A stretch of 64,000 nucleotides of DNA from Pseudooceanicola marinus (GCF_002786295.1 NZ_PGTC01000024.1:1-64000); one strand, 5' to 3'. Numbered from the stretch's first letter, positions 37,360-46,768 are shown. Program-made: numbers and translations. Notes: generated by a model not told the origin, from the sequence alone.

Positions 37360-39351
37360 TCAGGATGAAATGCAACCTTTGCGGGTACCTGCACTGCTTT
37401 TGTCCTTCGGATCAGAGGGTTCACGGTCGTCCGCTTGCGCCGCCGTACCCGCCCCTGCCGGCCTGCCCAGCTCCGCCGATCTGGACCTGTCCGCCCGTGG
37501 TGTTGCGCGTCGCAGCAGTTCCGCCGGCTCCATCGGGTAGCCCAGGCCATAGCCCTGACCCAGATCGCACCCCATGTCGCGCAGGACCGCCGCCTGCGCC
37601 GGCCCCTCGACCCCCTCGGCGACGACGCGAAAGCCCAACTCCTGCGACAGCTGCAGGATCGAGGCGACGATGGCGCGATCCCGACGGCTGGTGCCGATCC
37701 CCCCGACGAAGGACCGGTCTATCTTGACCATGTCCACGGGCCAGGTCTGCAGGTGAGACAACGTGCCGTAACCGGTGCCGTAGTCATCCAGGGCGATCTC
37801 GGCCCCGCGCCGGCGCAACTCGGTCAGCGAGCGGAACACCTGCCCGCTGCCTTCATCCAGCACTACGGTTTCTTGCACCTCGATCACCAGTTCGGACCAG
37901 CCGACCCCGGTGTCCGCCAGCATCATCTGCAGGTCGAAGACGAACTCCCGGTCCATCAGGTCGAAATAGGTCAGGTTCAGCGACAGCTTCACCCCCGGCG
38001 CCAGCCCCGGCCGGGCCTCGGCGAAGACCGCCAGGGATTCGCGCGCCATGTGGCGGGTGAGGTCCGAGGCGAACTGTGGGTCGGTGAAGATCGAGGGAAA
38101 GGCCTCCGGCGCCATCAGGCCGTGGCGCGGGTTGTTCCAGCGGCACAGCACCTCGAGCACCTGCACCGCGCCCGTCCCCAGGTCGACCATGGGCTGGAAA
38201 TAGGGCACCACCTCGCCCGCGCGGCAGGCATCGCGAAAGGTCTTTGCCAGCTCGGCGTGGTCATAGCGTGCACCGATCCCCGCGTCATAGAGCGTTGCCG
38301 CCCCGTGGCCGACGGACTTGGAGGCATAGAGGGCCAGGTCGGCCCGGTTGTAGAGCCATTCGTAATCGGCCGCGTCGCGGGGGAACTGCGCGGCGCCGAT
38401 GCTGACCCGACCCAGGCCCGGCTTGTCCAGCGGGGCGGTGACCCGCAGGATCGCATTGGTGAAGGCATCGAGACGCCGCCGCAGCGCCGCCAGCTCCTCC
38501 GGCTGGTCCAGCGGCAGGACCACGCCGAACTCATCCCCGCCCAGGCGACCGACGACCGCTCCCTCCGGCGCGCAGTCGCGCACCGCCCCGGCCACGGTGC
38601 GCAAACAGAGGTCCCCGAACTGGTGGCCGTAGCGATCATTGATCGCCTTGAACCGGTCGATGTCGAACAGAACGAGGAGAGCGGGCCGCGCGGAATCCTG
38701 CAGCAGGGCGCGGCTGTAGCTCTCGAAAGCCTTGATATTGGTCAGCCCGGTCAGCGGGTCGCATTCGCTGGCGCGCTGCAGGGCCTGCATCTCGGTGTGG
38801 ACAGCTGCCAGGCGCTGACGCAACTCCAGATCGCGCAGCCGGTCATTCAAAAGCGTCTCGACCGTGGCGCCCAGCAGGTCGAGCCCGCGGCTGATCCGGT
38901 CCCGCGCGGCGGCATCGAGGGGGCGGCCGCGGGCCGAGCCGAGGCAAAGCGCCAGGACGCCGGCGCAGGCGCCGGTCCGCAGGAACAGCGCGCGCGCCAT
39001 GGCCGGGTCCCCCGGACCGACGGTGCGATCGGTGATCAGTGGTTCGGAGATCGCCGGCGGCTGCGCCTCCGCCCCGGCTCCGTTTCCAGCACCGGCGAAG
39101 CCCTGCAGGCATTCGGTGGCCAAGGGCAACAGGGCATCGACGCCCGCGTCGTCCCCGATCATGCAATCGCCGAGCCCCAGTTGGGCCGCCCGATCCGGCG
39201 TCAACGACAGGATGACCGCGGAGGCGCCGGTCAGCTGTTCCGTCAGGCGCGCCACATCGCGCAGCGCCCGCGCCGCCGGTCGCGCTCCGTCATCCTCCGC
39301 TGGGTCGCTGAACAGCCTACGCCAGGGCATCGCGCCGCCCTCTCCGCTCAC
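37360..39351 (-). CDS. GAF-GGDEF-EAL cyclic-di-GMP enzyme
   Basis: 663 residues, cytoplasmic. N-terminal ~180 residues resemble GAF (LTGASAVILSLTPDRAAQLGLGD). The diguanylate cyclase domain (~195-355) is intact: CDPLTGLTN, FDIDRFKAINDRYGHQFGD and the catalytic RLGGDEFGVV. The EAL domain (~375-620) has EVLCRW in place of EALxRW with the Glu kept, plus SLNLTYFDL, LDDYGTGYG, KIDRSF, VAEGVE and QGYGLGYPM. Both activities are therefore possible. The C-terminal tail is Arg/Ser-rich. A perfect CtrA-type box is 277 nt upstream. It is the first gene of an operon with the CheB/R hybrid. Confidence 0.95.
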   Translation of the reverse strand: MSGEGGAMPWRRLFSDPAEDDGARPAARALRDVARLTEQLTGASAVILSLTPDRAAQLGLGDCMIGDDAGVDALLPLATECLQGFAGAGNGAGAEAQPPAISEPLITDRTVGPGDPAMARALFLRTGACAGVLALCLGSARGRPLDAAARDRISRGLDLLGATVETLLNDRLRDLELRQRLAAVHTEMQALQRASECDPLTGLTNIKAFESYSRALLQDSARPALLVLFDIDRFKAINDRYGHQFGDLCLRTVAGAVRDCAPEGAVVGRLGGDEFGVVLPLDQPEELAALRRRLDAFTNAILRVTAPLDKPGLGRVSIGAAQFPRDAADYEWLYNRADLALYASKSVGHGAATLYDAGIGARYDHAELAKTFRDACRAGEVVPYFQPMVDLGTGAVQVLEVLCRWNNPRHGLMAPEAFPSIFTDPQFASDLTRHMARESLAVFAEARPGLAPGVKLSLNLTYFDLMDREFVFDLQMMLADTGVGWSELVIEVQETVVLDEGSGQVFRSLTELRRRGAEIALDDYGTGYGTLSHLQTWPVDMVKIDRSFVGGIGTSRRDRAIVASILQLSQELGFRVVAEGVEGPAQAAVLRDMGCDLGQGYGLGYPMEPAELLRRATPRADRSRSAELGRPAGAGTAAQADDREPSDPKDKSSAGTRKGCISS

Positions 39352-39822
39352 AGGCCCATGCCCTGGGGTCGCACCGGGACGGCCCGGCGCATCGCGTCTC
39401 CGTGGCGACGCGATGCGCGGCCGGATACGCGACCGGCCCTTCGGCCCCGGGGCCGACTCCTCCCTGTGACTGTCCCATCCGATCCTGTCCCGGCTCCGGC
39501 AAGGAGCGTCTTGTCCCGTCTGAGCAGGGCCACCACCTCGGCCCCTCGCTCATGCCTTTGCACCGCCGCGCCCGCCGAACGCGCGCCAGGCGGAGAATGC
39601 CCACCGAAAGAGGATCGAAAGAAAGTGTTAAGATGTCGTTAACCAATGACCTGAGGTCACGAGGCCCGCAAGGGACCACCGGCCCCATGGCGCCCCTACG
39701 TAGGTCCAGCGCGGGGTACCGCGAACAGCAGCGCGGAGCCCTTAACGGCAGATGCTTCGGTACGCGCCGGCAGCGTTGGCCGGAAACAACGGGAGGCGCC
39801 GGAGACATACGACAAGCGCTGA
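39352..39822. other. Upstream region of the GGDEF-EAL operon
   Basis: 471 nt with no gene. It contains a TTAA-N7-TTAA box at 39628-39642 and a second TTAACG word near 39739. The right end borders an insertion-sequence remnant, so part of this stretch may be IS-derived. Confidence 0.5.
39628..39642. promoter_or_regulatory. CtrA-type box TTAA-N7-TTAA
   Basis: TTAA-GATGTCG-TTAA followed by CC, so the right half reads TTAACC as in strong CtrA half-sites. It is 277 nt before the leftward GGDEF-EAL start. Confidence 0.68.
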
Positions 39823-39975
39823 TACAAGCGGCGCAATCGCATCTAGATCATGTTCGACAATCTCAAGGACTGGCGGCGGGTGGCCACGCGATACGACAGG
39901 CGCCCCGAGGTCGTCCTCTCGGCCAACGCTCTCGCCGCTGATGTCATCCACCGGCTATGTGTCCTGAGCCTAAAC
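39823..39975 (+). pseudogene. Remnant of an IS5-family transposase C terminus
   Basis: In frame after a TGA at 39820-39822: YKRRNRI, then TAG at 39844-39846, then IMFDNLKDWRRVATRYDRRPE and LSANALAADVIHRL. This is the C-terminal signature of IS5-family (IS427/IS1031-like) transposases, usually RIEIMFGRLKDWRRVATRYDRC. The TAG replaces the Glu codon of RIEIM, a catalytic-region residue. The usual stop after the terminal WL has become TGT, so the frame runs on. Only ~50 residues remain; it is inactive. The sequence GTCCTGAGCCTA after it resembles an IS right end. Confidence 0.78.
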
Positions 39976-40048
39976 CATTTCTTCGCAAACCCGCCGAGCC
40001 ACCAACATGTGTGGCATTCACCTAAGTGCGAGTTGCACGCCACAGCCG

Positions 40049-40297
40049 ATGAGCGACTATCGCACCATGTTGAGCTCGGAGCGCGGAGATGTTGACGCAA
40101 GAATGCTCTACCAGTTGGTGAGGGAACTTCACGAGACGCGAGGGCAAATCGTGCATGCTGCACGTCCGCCGAAGTTGGCGCCGGTAGATTTGACTGCACG
40201 ACTTGCGCGACGTGCATTTATGCACGCGTTCGACGATGGTAAAATCCCCGACGCGGAGAGGGTTGCCGAAGCGTGGTCGGCACGTATCAACTACTGA
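40049..40297 (+). CDS. Hypothetical small protein
   Basis: 82 residues from ATG 40049: MSDYRTMLSSERGDVDARML and a predominantly helical, charged body ending ERVAEAWSARINY. An earlier ATG at 40007 adds 14 residues. No family is recognised and the ribosome site is weak. It sits next to an IS remnant in a low-GC accessory pocket before tRNA-Ala. Composition is protein-like but expression is unproven. Confidence 0.4.
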   Translation: MSDYRTMLSSERGDVDARMLYQLVRELHETRGQIVHAARPPKLAPVDLTARLARRAFMHAFDDGKIPDAERVAEAWSARINY

Positions 40298-40535
40298 CGA
40301 CAGTATAGCAGCGGTCATCGACCGTGGAAAAGCTGCGGCAACTCCGTCCGCGTGCGAACTTCGGTCCCGCCGAGGCTCGAAACCTCAGCAGCCGACTTTT
40401 TCGAATTGGCGCGCTTCAGCATTGTGAACCGGTGCCGAAGGTCGACCGTGGGCCGAGGCCTCGGGCAGGAGGAAGCCGCAGGGAGCGTGCAGTTTGTCAG
40501 CCTTGGCGGTTTAGCCGTGACATCCGGGGTGACGG
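40298..40535. other. Non-coding gap
   Basis: No supportable gene. Overlapping short frames on both strands lack ribosome sites and family character. Confidence 0.35.
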
Positions 40536-41075
40536 TCAACTGGCCAGTTGCCTGCAGACAAAGTCGGCGCGTGATGCGATGTCGGTGCACGGCAGCTCCG
40601 TGATCTTGTATCCGAGAGCGGTGTAGGTCTCCCGCATGACGGCGCAGGTCGCTTCGGCCTCGGCGCGGGTCTGCTTGCGTTCGGTGTCCTGTGTGAAGAT
40701 CTCATCCCAGTAGGGGGTAAGGAAGACGCGGGCGTTGTAGCGGGCTGCCTTGGCTGCTGCAGCGACGTGGGGCGGCACGGGGAGGCGGCAGAGGGTCAGG
40801 TAGCCCATGATGTCGGGAATGCCGCGGTCGAAGATCACGGGGCCTGAGAGGGCCTGTGCGTCCTCGTAGGCGCGCAGGTCTCGCTCCAGCATCCGTTCGG
40901 CATAGGCCATGCGGTCCGCCCAGGGGAGGGCGTCGCCGCCGTGCGCCATCTCCTCGCGGATGATCGCGCGGCCGGATTCGGGGATCGTGTGAAGGCCACG
41001 GCGGGCGAGCTCGGTGATCAGGCTGGTCTTGCCCGAACCGGGGCCGCCCGTCACGACAAAGAAATGGTCGCTCAT
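40536..41075 (-). CDS. P-loop AAA/kinase-like ATPase
   Basis: 179 residues starting MSDHFFVVTGGPGSGKTSLI with Walker A GGPGSGKT at 10-17. It continues with HTIPESGRAIIREEM, the Walker B-like PVIFDRGIPDIMGYL, and ARVFLTPYWDEIFTQDTERKQTRAEAEAT. This is the AAA_28/NadR-C-like small kinase fold, often annotated as AAA family ATPase or nucleoside kinase-like. The substrate is unknown. It is a single leftward gene next to tRNA-Ala, followed by an accessory pocket, and could be core or acquired. Confidence 0.85.
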   Translation of the reverse strand: MSDHFFVVTGGPGSGKTSLITELARRGLHTIPESGRAIIREEMAHGGDALPWADRMAYAERMLERDLRAYEDAQALSGPVIFDRGIPDIMGYLTLCRLPVPPHVAAAAKAARYNARVFLTPYWDEIFTQDTERKQTRAEAEATCAVMRETYTALGYKITELPCTDIASRADFVCRQLAS

Positions 41076-41244
41076 GGGCCATCCTCAGGTTTGACAGGGG
41101 AAGGGCTGCGCAGCGATCGACGCTCCGAAAGGCGCGGATCAAAGCAGCATGGATTTTCGTAGGGAAAACAGCACCGGTCTGCGTGGAAGAGGCAAAACCT
41201 CTGACGAGAAAGGCAGAACTATCTGGTGCTTTTCAATAGGGGAA

Positions 41245-41320
<76 letters not shown>

Positions 41321-41472
41321 GTTCCGCAAGGCCGTTTCGACCTTGTGCGGCGCTATCTATGGGAAGGCCGGGGCGGGATCAAGCGAAAAATCGCGCCACG
41401 GGGAGGAATTTCTGAAGGGGATCCTCCGCCCCCTGTTTGCCCCGCCAGGCCACCGGCCCGACGGGCGCTGGA

Positions 41473-41802
41473 TCAGCTTTCGTCGTCGTCGCCGGGGACG
41501 TCGGCCAGCTCGTCGAGCGAGACGTTGTCGTCATCGTCATCGTCGTCCAGCAGATCATCGTCCAGTTCGACATCGACATCATCCTCTTCGATGACATCGC
41601 CGTCCGACGTGTTCTCGCGCGAGGCGGCTTTCTTCGACGAGGCGGCATCGGCGGCATCGGCGGCGATCATGCGGCTCTTGCCAGTCTCGACCTCGACGAT
41701 CTCGCCGGTGTAGGGGCTGACGATCGGGTTCTGGTTCAGGTCATAGAACCGCTTGCCGGTGGTCGGGCAGACGCGCTTCGTGCCCCATTCTTCCTTGGGC
41801 AT
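41473..41802 (-). CDS. FYDLN-acid domain protein (TIGR02300)
   Basis: 109 residues started at the ATG 41800-41802, with AAGAAGGA ~8 nt upstream; the frame extends to 41856. The N-terminal part is the alphaproteobacterial TIGR02300 motif: MPKEEWGTKRVCPTTGKRFYDLNQNP, then VSPYTGEIVEVE. The C-terminal 60 residues are a long acidic tail rich in Asp/Glu (DDDLLDDDDDDDN). Its function is unknown. It is conserved across Alphaproteobacteria, often near aroA/cmk or tRNA genes. It diverges from the metallopeptidase at 41921. Confidence 0.9.
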   Translation of the reverse strand: MPKEEWGTKRVCPTTGKRFYDLNQNPIVSPYTGEIVEVETGKSRMIAADAADAASSKKAASRENTSDGDVIEEDDVDVELDDDLLDDDDDDDNVSLDELADVPGDDDES

Positions 41803-41920
41803 TTCTGGTTCCTTCTTGGCTGACATCACTTGTCCAGGATCTGCGCCACCTGCCATAACGGTCCCGATCTATCAAGACCTTTCGACCGCCACGCGGACGC
41901 AACACACTCCGAGGAGCCAT

Positions 41921-42607
41921 ATGGGCCAGCATATGCTGCCGGGCAACCCCCCGATCCCCCTGATTCTCCGCCGCTCCGCCCGGGCGCGCCGGATTTCGCT
42001 GCGTGTCTCCTCTTTGGACGGACGCGTGACCCTGACCCTGCCGGCCCGCGTGGCCGAGGACGAGGCACTGGCCTTCGCCGCCGAGAAGGAGGCCTGGCTG
42101 CGCCGCAACCTGTCGCGCCATGCCGCGCCGGAGGTGATCGACCTGGGCACCCGCCTGCCGGTCGAAGGGGTGCCGCGGCTGATCTGCATGGGCAGCACGC
42201 GGCGCGTGCGCCTCGACGGCGACCGGCTGGAGGTGCCCGATCACCGCGTCGGTACACGGCTGGCCGCCTGGGTGCGGGAGCTGGCGCGCGACCGGCTGAC
42301 CGAGGCCTGCGACCGCCACGCCCGCGCCCTGGGTCGCCCCTACAACCGCCTGACCCTGCGCGACACGCGCTCCCGCTGGGGCAGCTGCACCGCCGACGGC
42401 GCGCTGATGTTTTCCTGGCGTCTGGTGATGGCCCCGCCCCGCATTCTCGACTACGTCGCCGCCCATGAGGTCGCGCACCTCGAAGAGATGAACCATTCCA
42501 GTGCCTTCTGGGATGTGGTGACGCGTCTTTACGGCGATCACCGTCCCGCGCGCCGCTGGCTGAAGAGCGAGGGCACGGTGCTGCACCGCTACCGGTTCGA
42601 CGGCTGA
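41921..42607 (+). CDS. YgjP/SprT-like zinc metallopeptidase (DUF45/M48 type)
   Basis: 228 residues; GAGGAG lies 5-6 nt before the ATG 41921. The family order is visible: LILRRSARARRISLRVSS, VTLTLPARVAEDEALAFAAEKEAWL, TLRDTRSRWGSCTADGALMFSWRLVMAPP and the zinc motif AAHEVAHLEEMNHSSAFW, with His182, Glu183 and His186. C-terminal WLKSEGTVLHRYRF. It is cytoplasmic. The target is unknown; the related YgjP/DUF45 proteins are often called predicted metal-dependent hydrolases. Confidence 0.9.
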   Translation: MGQHMLPGNPPIPLILRRSARARRISLRVSSLDGRVTLTLPARVAEDEALAFAAEKEAWLRRNLSRHAAPEVIDLGTRLPVEGVPRLICMGSTRRVRLDGDRLEVPDHRVGTRLAAWVRELARDRLTEACDRHARALGRPYNRLTLRDTRSRWGSCTADGALMFSWRLVMAPPRILDYVAAHEVAHLEEMNHSSAFWDVVTRLYGDHRPARRWLKSEGTVLHRYRFDG

Positions 42608-42649
42608 CGGTCGGAGCGGGGGCGGTCGGCGCTTGACGGCGGGTGCGAC

Positions 42650-42659
42650 TGTGATCACA
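42650..42659. promoter_or_regulatory. Palindromic operator candidate TGTGATCACA
   Basis: Perfect 10-bp palindrome ending 8 nt before the GntR-type start. TTGACG at 42633-42638 could be a -35 element, which would place the dyad over the -10 region. That suits autorepression and a nearly leaderless transcript, since no ribosome site precedes the ATG. Confidence 0.5.
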
Positions 42660-42667
42660 TAGCGTCC

Positions 42668-43315
42668 ATGCTGATCCAGACGCGCCCCGATCCCTCTCCC
42701 TCGGCCCATGACCGCGTCTACCGCGGGCTGCGCAGCCGCATCATGCATGGGGAGATCCCGCCAGGCCAGGCCCTGACGCTGCGGGGCATCGGCAAGGACT
42801 TCGGCGTGTCGATGACGCCGGCGCGCGAAGCCGTGCGGCGCCTGGTGGCCGAGGGGGCGCTGCAGCTGTCGTCGTCTGGCCGTGTCTCCACCCCGGACCT
42901 GTCCAACGAGCGGATCGAAGAGCTGGCGGCCCTGCGCGCGCTGATCGAGGTCGAGCTGGCCTCCCGCGCCCTGCCGCGGGCCCATATGGCGCTGATCGAC
43001 CGGCTGCAGACGATCAACGGCACCATCGCCGACGCCGTGCGCGCCCACGACCCCGTGGGCTATATCCGCACCAACCTGGAATTTCACCGCACACTTTATC
43101 TGCGCGCCCAGGCGCCCGCGATGCTGGCGATGACGGAAACGGTCTGGCTGCAACTGGGGCCGACCATGTGCAAGCTCTACGGGCGGATGCGGCGCAGCGA
43201 GGCGCCCCATTTCCACCGTCACATCATCGCCGCGCTGAAGGCCGGAGATGAACCCGGGCTGCGCCTGGCGGTGCGCTCGGACGTGACCCAGGGTCTGCGG
43301 ATGCTGACGACCTGA
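42668..43315 (+). CDS. GntR-family (FadR/FCD) transcriptional regulator
   Basis: 215 residues. The winged helix occupies ~15-75: DRVYRGLRSRIMHGEIPPGQALTL, GVSMTPAREAVRRLVAEGAL. The C-terminal FCD ligand domain is all-helical, with YIRTNLEFHRTLY and HFHRHIIAALKAGD carrying the metal-ligand histidines of this class. It lies 33 nt before the convergent glycerate kinase; targets are unknown. A TGTGATCACA palindrome upstream suggests autoregulation. Confidence 0.92.
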   Translation: MLIQTRPDPSPSAHDRVYRGLRSRIMHGEIPPGQALTLRGIGKDFGVSMTPAREAVRRLVAEGALQLSSSGRVSTPDLSNERIEELAALRALIEVELASRALPRAHMALIDRLQTINGTIADAVRAHDPVGYIRTNLEFHRTLYLRAQAPAMLAMTETVWLQLGPTMCKLYGRMRRSEAPHFHRHIIAALKAGDEPGLRLAVRSDVTQGLRMLTT

Positions 43316-43347
43316 GTCTGCTGACCATCTGGCTCAGCCCCCCCGGG

Positions 43348-44622
43348 TCACTGCACCCAGATCGCCCTGAAATCATTGACATTCGTACCCGTAGGACCGG
43401 GGGCAAAGATACTGCCGGCTGCCTCGAAGGCGGTGAAGGCATCATTGCCCGCCAGGGCGGCGGCAGGATCGACGCCGGCGGCGCGCATGGCCGCGGCGGT
43501 CTCCCCGTCGGCAAAGGCGCCCGCGTTGTCCTCGGACCCGTCGATGCCGTCGGTGTCGGCGGCCAGGGCCAGGATGCCCTCCTGGCCATCGATCTCCATC
43601 GCAAGCGACAGCAGGAACTCGGTGTTACGCCCGCCGCGTCCCTTGTGGCGCAGGGTCACCGTCGTCTCGCCCCCCGACAGGATCAGCACCGGGGCGCGGA
43701 AGGGCCGGTCCTTCAGACGCACCTCGCGGGCGATGGCGGCCTGGACGCGGGCCACCTCGCGGGCCTCACCCTCCATCGCGTCCGACAGGATCACGGCGGG
43801 CAGGCCGCGCGCCTCGGCCAGGGCCGCGGCGGCCTCCAGCGACCGGGCGGCGGAGGCGATCACCCGGACGTCGTTGCGGGCGAAGAAGGGGGTGTCCGGA
43901 TCCGGCGCATCCTCCGGCGCGTCGCGCAGGAAATCGAGGATGCGCTGCGGGATCGGGATGTCATGTGCGGCGATGGCTGCCATGGCCTCGGCGCGTCCCT
44001 TGCGGCAGGGCACCGTCGGGCCGGAGGCCACCTGCGCCGGGTCATCCCCCGGCACGTCCGACACGATCAGCGACACCACCCGCGCAGGCGCGGCGGCGGC
44101 GGCCAGGCGCCCGCCCTTCACCGCCGAGACCTGCTTGCGGATGGCGTTCATCGCCGAAATCGGCGCGCCCGACGACAGCAACGCGGTGTTCAGCGCCTGT
44201 TCATCCTCCAGGCTCAGACCCTCGGGCGGCGCGGCCAGCAGGGCGGAGCCGCCGCCGGTGATCAGCGCCACCACCAGGTCATCTTCGGTCAGCCCCGACA
44301 GCAGGTCGAGGATGCGCGCCGTGGCGGCCTCGCCTGCCGCGTCGGGGACGGGGTGCGCGGCCTCCAGCACCTCCAGGTGGCGACAGGGGGCGGCATAGCC
44401 GTAGCGGGTCACGACGAGGCCCTCGGGGGTGGGGTTGCCGGCCTTTTCCCAGGCCTCTTCAAAGGCCTGCGCCAGCTGCGCGGCCCCCTTGCCGGCCCCG
44501 ATCACCACCGTGCGGCCGCGCGGCGCCTCGGGCAGTTGCCCCTCCAGCGCGCGGGCCGGGTCCGCCGCCGCCACGGCGGCACGGAAGAGGCTGGCGAGGA
44601 AGGCGCGGTCGTCGGGGGTCAT
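43348..44622 (-). CDS. Glycerate 2-kinase (MOFRL/DUF4147 type)
   Basis: 424 residues started at ATG 44620-44622; the open frame continues far upstream without protein character. Recognised blocks are [101 protein letters not shown] and the C-terminal MOFRL domain with [24 protein letters not shown] and [18 protein letters not shown]. It phosphorylates D-glycerate to 2-phosphoglycerate and is often called hydroxypyruvate reductase TtuD in older annotation. It links glycolate, serine or tartrate breakdown to glycolysis. Confidence 0.92.
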   Translation of the reverse strand: MTPDDRAFLASLFRAAVAAADPARALEGQLPEAPRGRTVVIGAGKGAAQLAQAFEEAWEKAGNPTPEGLVVTRYGYAAPCRHLEVLEAAHPVPDAAGEAATARILDLLSGLTEDDLVVALITGGGSALLAAPPEGLSLEDEQALNTALLSSGAPISAMNAIRKQVSAVKGGRLAAAAAPARVVSLIVSDVPGDDPAQVASGPTVPCRKGRAEAMAAIAAHDIPIPQRILDFLRDAPEDAPDPDTPFFARNDVRVIASAARSLEAAAALAEARGLPAVILSDAMEGEAREVARVQAAIAREVRLKDRPFRAPVLILSGGETTVTLRHKGRGGRNTEFLLSLAMEIDGQEGILALAADTDGIDGSEDNAGAFADGETAAAMRAAGVDPAAALAGNDAFTAFEAAGSIFAPGPTGTNVNDFRAIWVQ

Positions 44623-44773
44623 CGAGGTCTCCGGGTCACGAAAGATCAGCTTAGCAGCCCGCCCAAGAAGGACCAGCCCCGAAGGTGGCACCGGCGGCCC
44701 ACTGTGGCGGCCCTGCTGATCCGCGCAGCGACAGGCGACCGACAGAAGGCTGCAGACCGCGCCCGACCCCAAC

Positions 44774-44840
44774 CTTCTCTTTGCCGGAAATATCCCGGGG
44801 CGAGGCGCGCCGCAGGCGTGGCGGGGGCAGAGCCCCCTCC
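44774..44840 (+). repeat. Intergenic hairpin element, type B, copy 1
   Basis: Starts CTTCTCTTTGCCGGAAATATCCC and ends with the hairpin GGGGGC-AGA-GCCCCC. It is related to elements at 57489-57541 and 63758-63822. It abuts the stop of the leftward metallophosphoesterase gene, so the hairpin probably acts as its terminator. Confidence 0.65.
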
Positions 44841-44843
44841 CCC

Positions 44844-45683
44844 TCAGGCACAGCGGCGCGACAGGGCGGCAGCGCCCGGCGCAGCGGGCTGGCGCGCCCA
44901 GACCCGGCCCTCGCGGCGAAACATCGCAGAGGCCTCGGGGGCGAAGACCGCCTGGGCCCCCTGACCACGCGCCCCCCAGGTGGTCACCCGCAGGGCGCCC
45001 GTTTCTTCCCAGTCGAGCAGGTTGAAGGTGTTGTCGTCCCCCCTCGTGCGCGACGACAGACCCGTGCCCGCCTGCACGAACAGCAGCCCCGGCGCGGCGC
45101 GGAAGGGCGCGGAGGACGCCCTGTGCAGGTGGCCCGACAGCACCACGTCGGCGCCGCAATCGGACAGCTGCGCCAGGGCGGCCCGCGCCCCGCGCATCAG
45201 CCGCTTGTCCACCTTCGGCCCATGTTCCAGAGGATGGTGCACCACCACGACCGAAAGATCCGCCGGATGCTCCGCCAGGCGCCGCGCCACACGGTCGCGC
45301 GCCCGCGAAGAGAACTTCCCCTGCTGCCAGGCCAGCGGGTTCACCGTGTTCACCCCCACCACCGTCAGCTTGCCGTCCGAGAAGACCGGCTCGGTGTCCT
45401 CGTCAACGTAGCGGCGGTAGCGGCGGAAGGGGGCCAGAAGACGCTCGAAGGGGCGGTCCAGCGGCGTGTCGTGGTTGCCCGGCACCGAGAGCACCGGGGC
45501 GGGCAGCTTCGCCAAGAAGTCTTGCGCACGGCGGAACTGGACGTGGCGGGCCCGCTGGGTAAAGTCGCCCGAGACCACGACAAGGTCCGGCCGGTTGCGG
45601 GCAATGGCGGCCAGCAGCGGCGCCTCCAGATCCGGGCGGGCGCGGCCGAAATGCAGGTCGGACAGATGCAGAATGCGTTTCAT
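44844..45683 (-). CDS. Metallophosphoesterase
   Basis: 279 residues from ATG 45681-45683 (a frame to 45713 adds ten residues). Calcineurin-like metal ligands are all present: [40 protein letters not shown] and [10 protein letters not shown]. The class splits cyclic nucleotides, phosphodiesters or phosphoproteins; a cAMP phosphodiesterase (CpdA-like) role is possible but not shown. The C-terminal ~30 residues are Ala/Arg-rich. It is cytoplasmic, with an intergenic hairpin element directly after the stop. Confidence 0.9.
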   Translation of the reverse strand: MKRILHLSDLHFGRARPDLEAPLLAAIARNRPDLVVVSGDFTQRARHVQFRRAQDFLAKLPAPVLSVPGNHDTPLDRPFERLLAPFRRYRRYVDEDTEPVFSDGKLTVVGVNTVNPLAWQQGKFSSRARDRVARRLAEHPADLSVVVVHHPLEHGPKVDKRLMRGARAALAQLSDCGADVVLSGHLHRASSAPFRAAPGLLFVQAGTGLSSRTRGDDNTFNLLDWEETGALRVTTWGARGQGAQAVFAPEASAMFRREGRVWARQPAAPGAAALSRRCA

Positions 45684-45760
45684 CGGCGGTCTTTCATCGT
45701 GTTCACGTCCCATGGGGCAACGCCGCGGACAGGGTCGCCCTAGCTGGCCTCAACGGGCGC

Positions 45761-46768
45761 CTAAGTGCCACTCTCGGGGCCGGGTTCAGAGCTGGCGTCG
45801 GTGTCCTTCGGCGGCAGAAGGATGGTCAGCTTCTGGTCGGTCATGGCGAAATCGAAGGGGCTGGTATCACGCCGCTTCTCCCCGTCGAAGGCCAGCAGCG
45901 GGCGGCGGCGCGCGGTTTCGACCCGCACGCTTTCCGCCTCCACCAGGTCGTAGTCACGCCCCTGCTGCATGCTGCGCGTCACCAGCCGCCAGGCCAGGCG
46001 GAACAGCGCCGCGCGGCTTTTTCCGCGCCCGATCAGCAGGGCCAGGTGATCGCGCTGGATCGCGTCGCAGCCGGCGAGGTTGAACCGCTGCAACTGGTAG
46101 GCCGAACGCGCCACGAAGAGCAGCGGTGTGCGATACTCCTTCCGCTCGCCGTCTGCCAGCGTCAGGGTCAGATGCATCGGCCGCTGGAAGCGCCAGAAGG
46201 TGCGCACCACCGACCAATGGGCCATCAAACGACGGCGCCCGAAGCGACGGTAGACGTCTTCGCGTTCCTTCAGGATCGACGGGTAGATCCCCAGGGAGGC
46301 GTTGTTCAGGAAGACCTGGTCGTTGACCTCGCCCACGCGGATCGGCCGGCGTTCGGCCTCCAGCAGGGTGCGGGCGGCCTCCTCCGGCGCCTCCGACAGG
46401 CCCAGGCCGCGGGCGAAGTAGTTGAAGGTGCCGAGCGGCAGCACCGACATCGCAGCGTCGCGCCCGACCATGGCATCCGCCAGGGCCATCGCGGTGCCGT
46501 CACCGCCGGCGGCTACCACCGTACGGGCGCCATCGGCGATCTCCTCGTCGAGGATCGCGTTCAGCGCATCGGTATCGCCGGGCGACCAGTGGCGCAGGCG
46601 GGCGCCCGCGTCCTCCAGCACCGCCATGGCGCGGCGGATGGCGTCGCCGTCGCGGGCGTTGGTGCCCGAGGCCTCGTTGGCGATCACCAGGAAGGGGCCA
46701 TTCCGCCGCGCCTCACCAGCCCGCTCGGGGGTGTCCGGGGCCTCTGCCCGGTCGGGATCTATTGCCAT
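45761..46768 (-). CDS. Diacylglycerol kinase-family lipid kinase
   Basis: 335 residues started at ATG 46766-46768; the frame continues upstream without conserved character. Family blocks: FLVIANEASGTNARDGDAIRRA, VVAAGGDGTAMALADAM (nucleotide-binding GGDGT), VLPLGTFNYFARGLG and FLNNASLGIYPSILKERE. C-terminal IRPLLAFDGE-type strand. It is of the DagK/YegS/LCB5 fold and phosphorylates a lipid such as diacylglycerol or a sphingoid base. It is a single leftward gene. Confidence 0.9.
   Translation of the reverse strand: MAIDPDRAEAPDTPERAGEARRNGPFLVIANEASGTNARDGDAIRRAMAVLEDAGARLRHWSPGDTDALNAILDEEIADGARTVVAAGGDGTAMALADAMVGRDAAMSVLPLGTFNYFARGLGLSEAPEEAARTLLEAERRPIRVGEVNDQVFLNNASLGIYPSILKEREDVYRRFGRRRLMAHWSVVRTFWRFQRPMHLTLTLADGERKEYRTPLLFVARSAYQLQRFNLAGCDAIQRDHLALLIGRGKSRAALFRLAWRLVTRSMQQGRDYDLVEAESVRVETARRRPLLAFDGEKRRDTSPFDFAMTDQKLTILLPPKDTDASSEPGPESGT

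Noticed and set aside
40324-40626. Short overlapping frames between the small unknown ORF and the P-loop gene
   Set aside because: Frames in several registers give incompatible low-complexity proteins, and none has a ribosome site.
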